Position numbers and translations under genes: made by a program
Shown: positions 6,225 to 6,304 of the stretch, one piece after another
How the letters are laid out: each line of letters begins with the position of its first letter
Numbering within the stretch: position 1 is the stretch's first letter
Assembly (NCBI GenBank): GCA_027489835.1
Contig: JAIXZF010000342.1
Span: 1 to 6,304 of the forward strand
From: Hyphomicrobiales bacterium
Lineage (GTDB): Bacteria; Pseudomonadota; Alphaproteobacteria; Rhizobiales; Beijerinckiaceae
DNA: 6,304 nt
Direction: 5' to 3'
Notes under the pieces: model-generated
What the model was told of the DNA's origin: nothing
Database searches by the model: none
What the model saw: only the letters and a program-made list of their open reading frames with translations

Positions 6225-6304
6225 CCGCCGTCAAACACCCGGCGTCGCGCGTGACCCTATGTCGCGACTTTGCGGATGCCCGCTTTGCCAATTCGCTGTA
6301 GAAA

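Noticed and set aside
6225..6304. Terminal 80 bases, examined for a promoter, terminator or gene start
   Set aside because: A TTGCCA at 6285-6290 could be a -35 element, but the matching -10 would lie at or beyond the window edge. No hairpin with a T-run and no credible start codon with a ribosome site is present.

Overview
The base composition is GC-rich throughout, with strong third-position GC bias. The gene content points to an alphaproteobacterium, most likely of the Rhizobiales (the Mesorhizobium/Aminobacter-like part of the order is a guess). The support is a gene transfer agent (GTA) tail gene of the orfg15 type followed by a response regulator/sensor kinase pair resembling rhizobial FeuP/FeuQ. 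All confident genes lie on the + strand, with short gaps. The long minus-strand open frames are GC-driven shadows.

Region 1 (1-2496) is the 3' part of a large GTA/phage-tail hub gene with a glycoside-hydrolase-like TIM-barrel segment. Its start lies upstream of the window. Region 2 (2523-3296) follows after 26 bases with a strong ribosome binding site. It encodes a GH108-type peptidoglycan hydrolase whose reading frame runs without a stop into a 70-residue small membrane protein. That second part has its own good ribosome binding site and ATG at 3084, so a lysis enzyme and a holin-like partner are fused in frame, possibly with separate internal initiation. Regions 1 and 2 look like the end of a GTA particle and lysis module.

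Region 3 (3365-5771) is a signalling operon: a small secreted PepSY-like protein (FeuN-like), an OmpR-family response regulator (FeuP-like) and a PhoQ-type membrane histidine kinase (FeuQ-like). In Sinorhizobium, FeuPQ controls genes including the cyclic-glucan exporter ndvA, and the periplasmic FeuN restrains the pathway. A pair of NTTCA half-sites spaced 11 bp apart just upstream of the first gene, followed by a weak -10-like element, is a candidate autoregulatory site. The transcript start it predicts would fall at or next to the ATG.

Region 4 (5835-6224) is a small lipoprotein resembling the RT0821/Lpp0805 surface-protein family, on the same strand 63 bases after the kinase. The last 80 bases (6225-6304) contain no gene or terminator that I can support. 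No RNA gene, insertion sequence or CRISPR array is visible. I see no wholly new system. The most unusual item is the in-frame endolysin/holin-like fusion next to the GTA gene.
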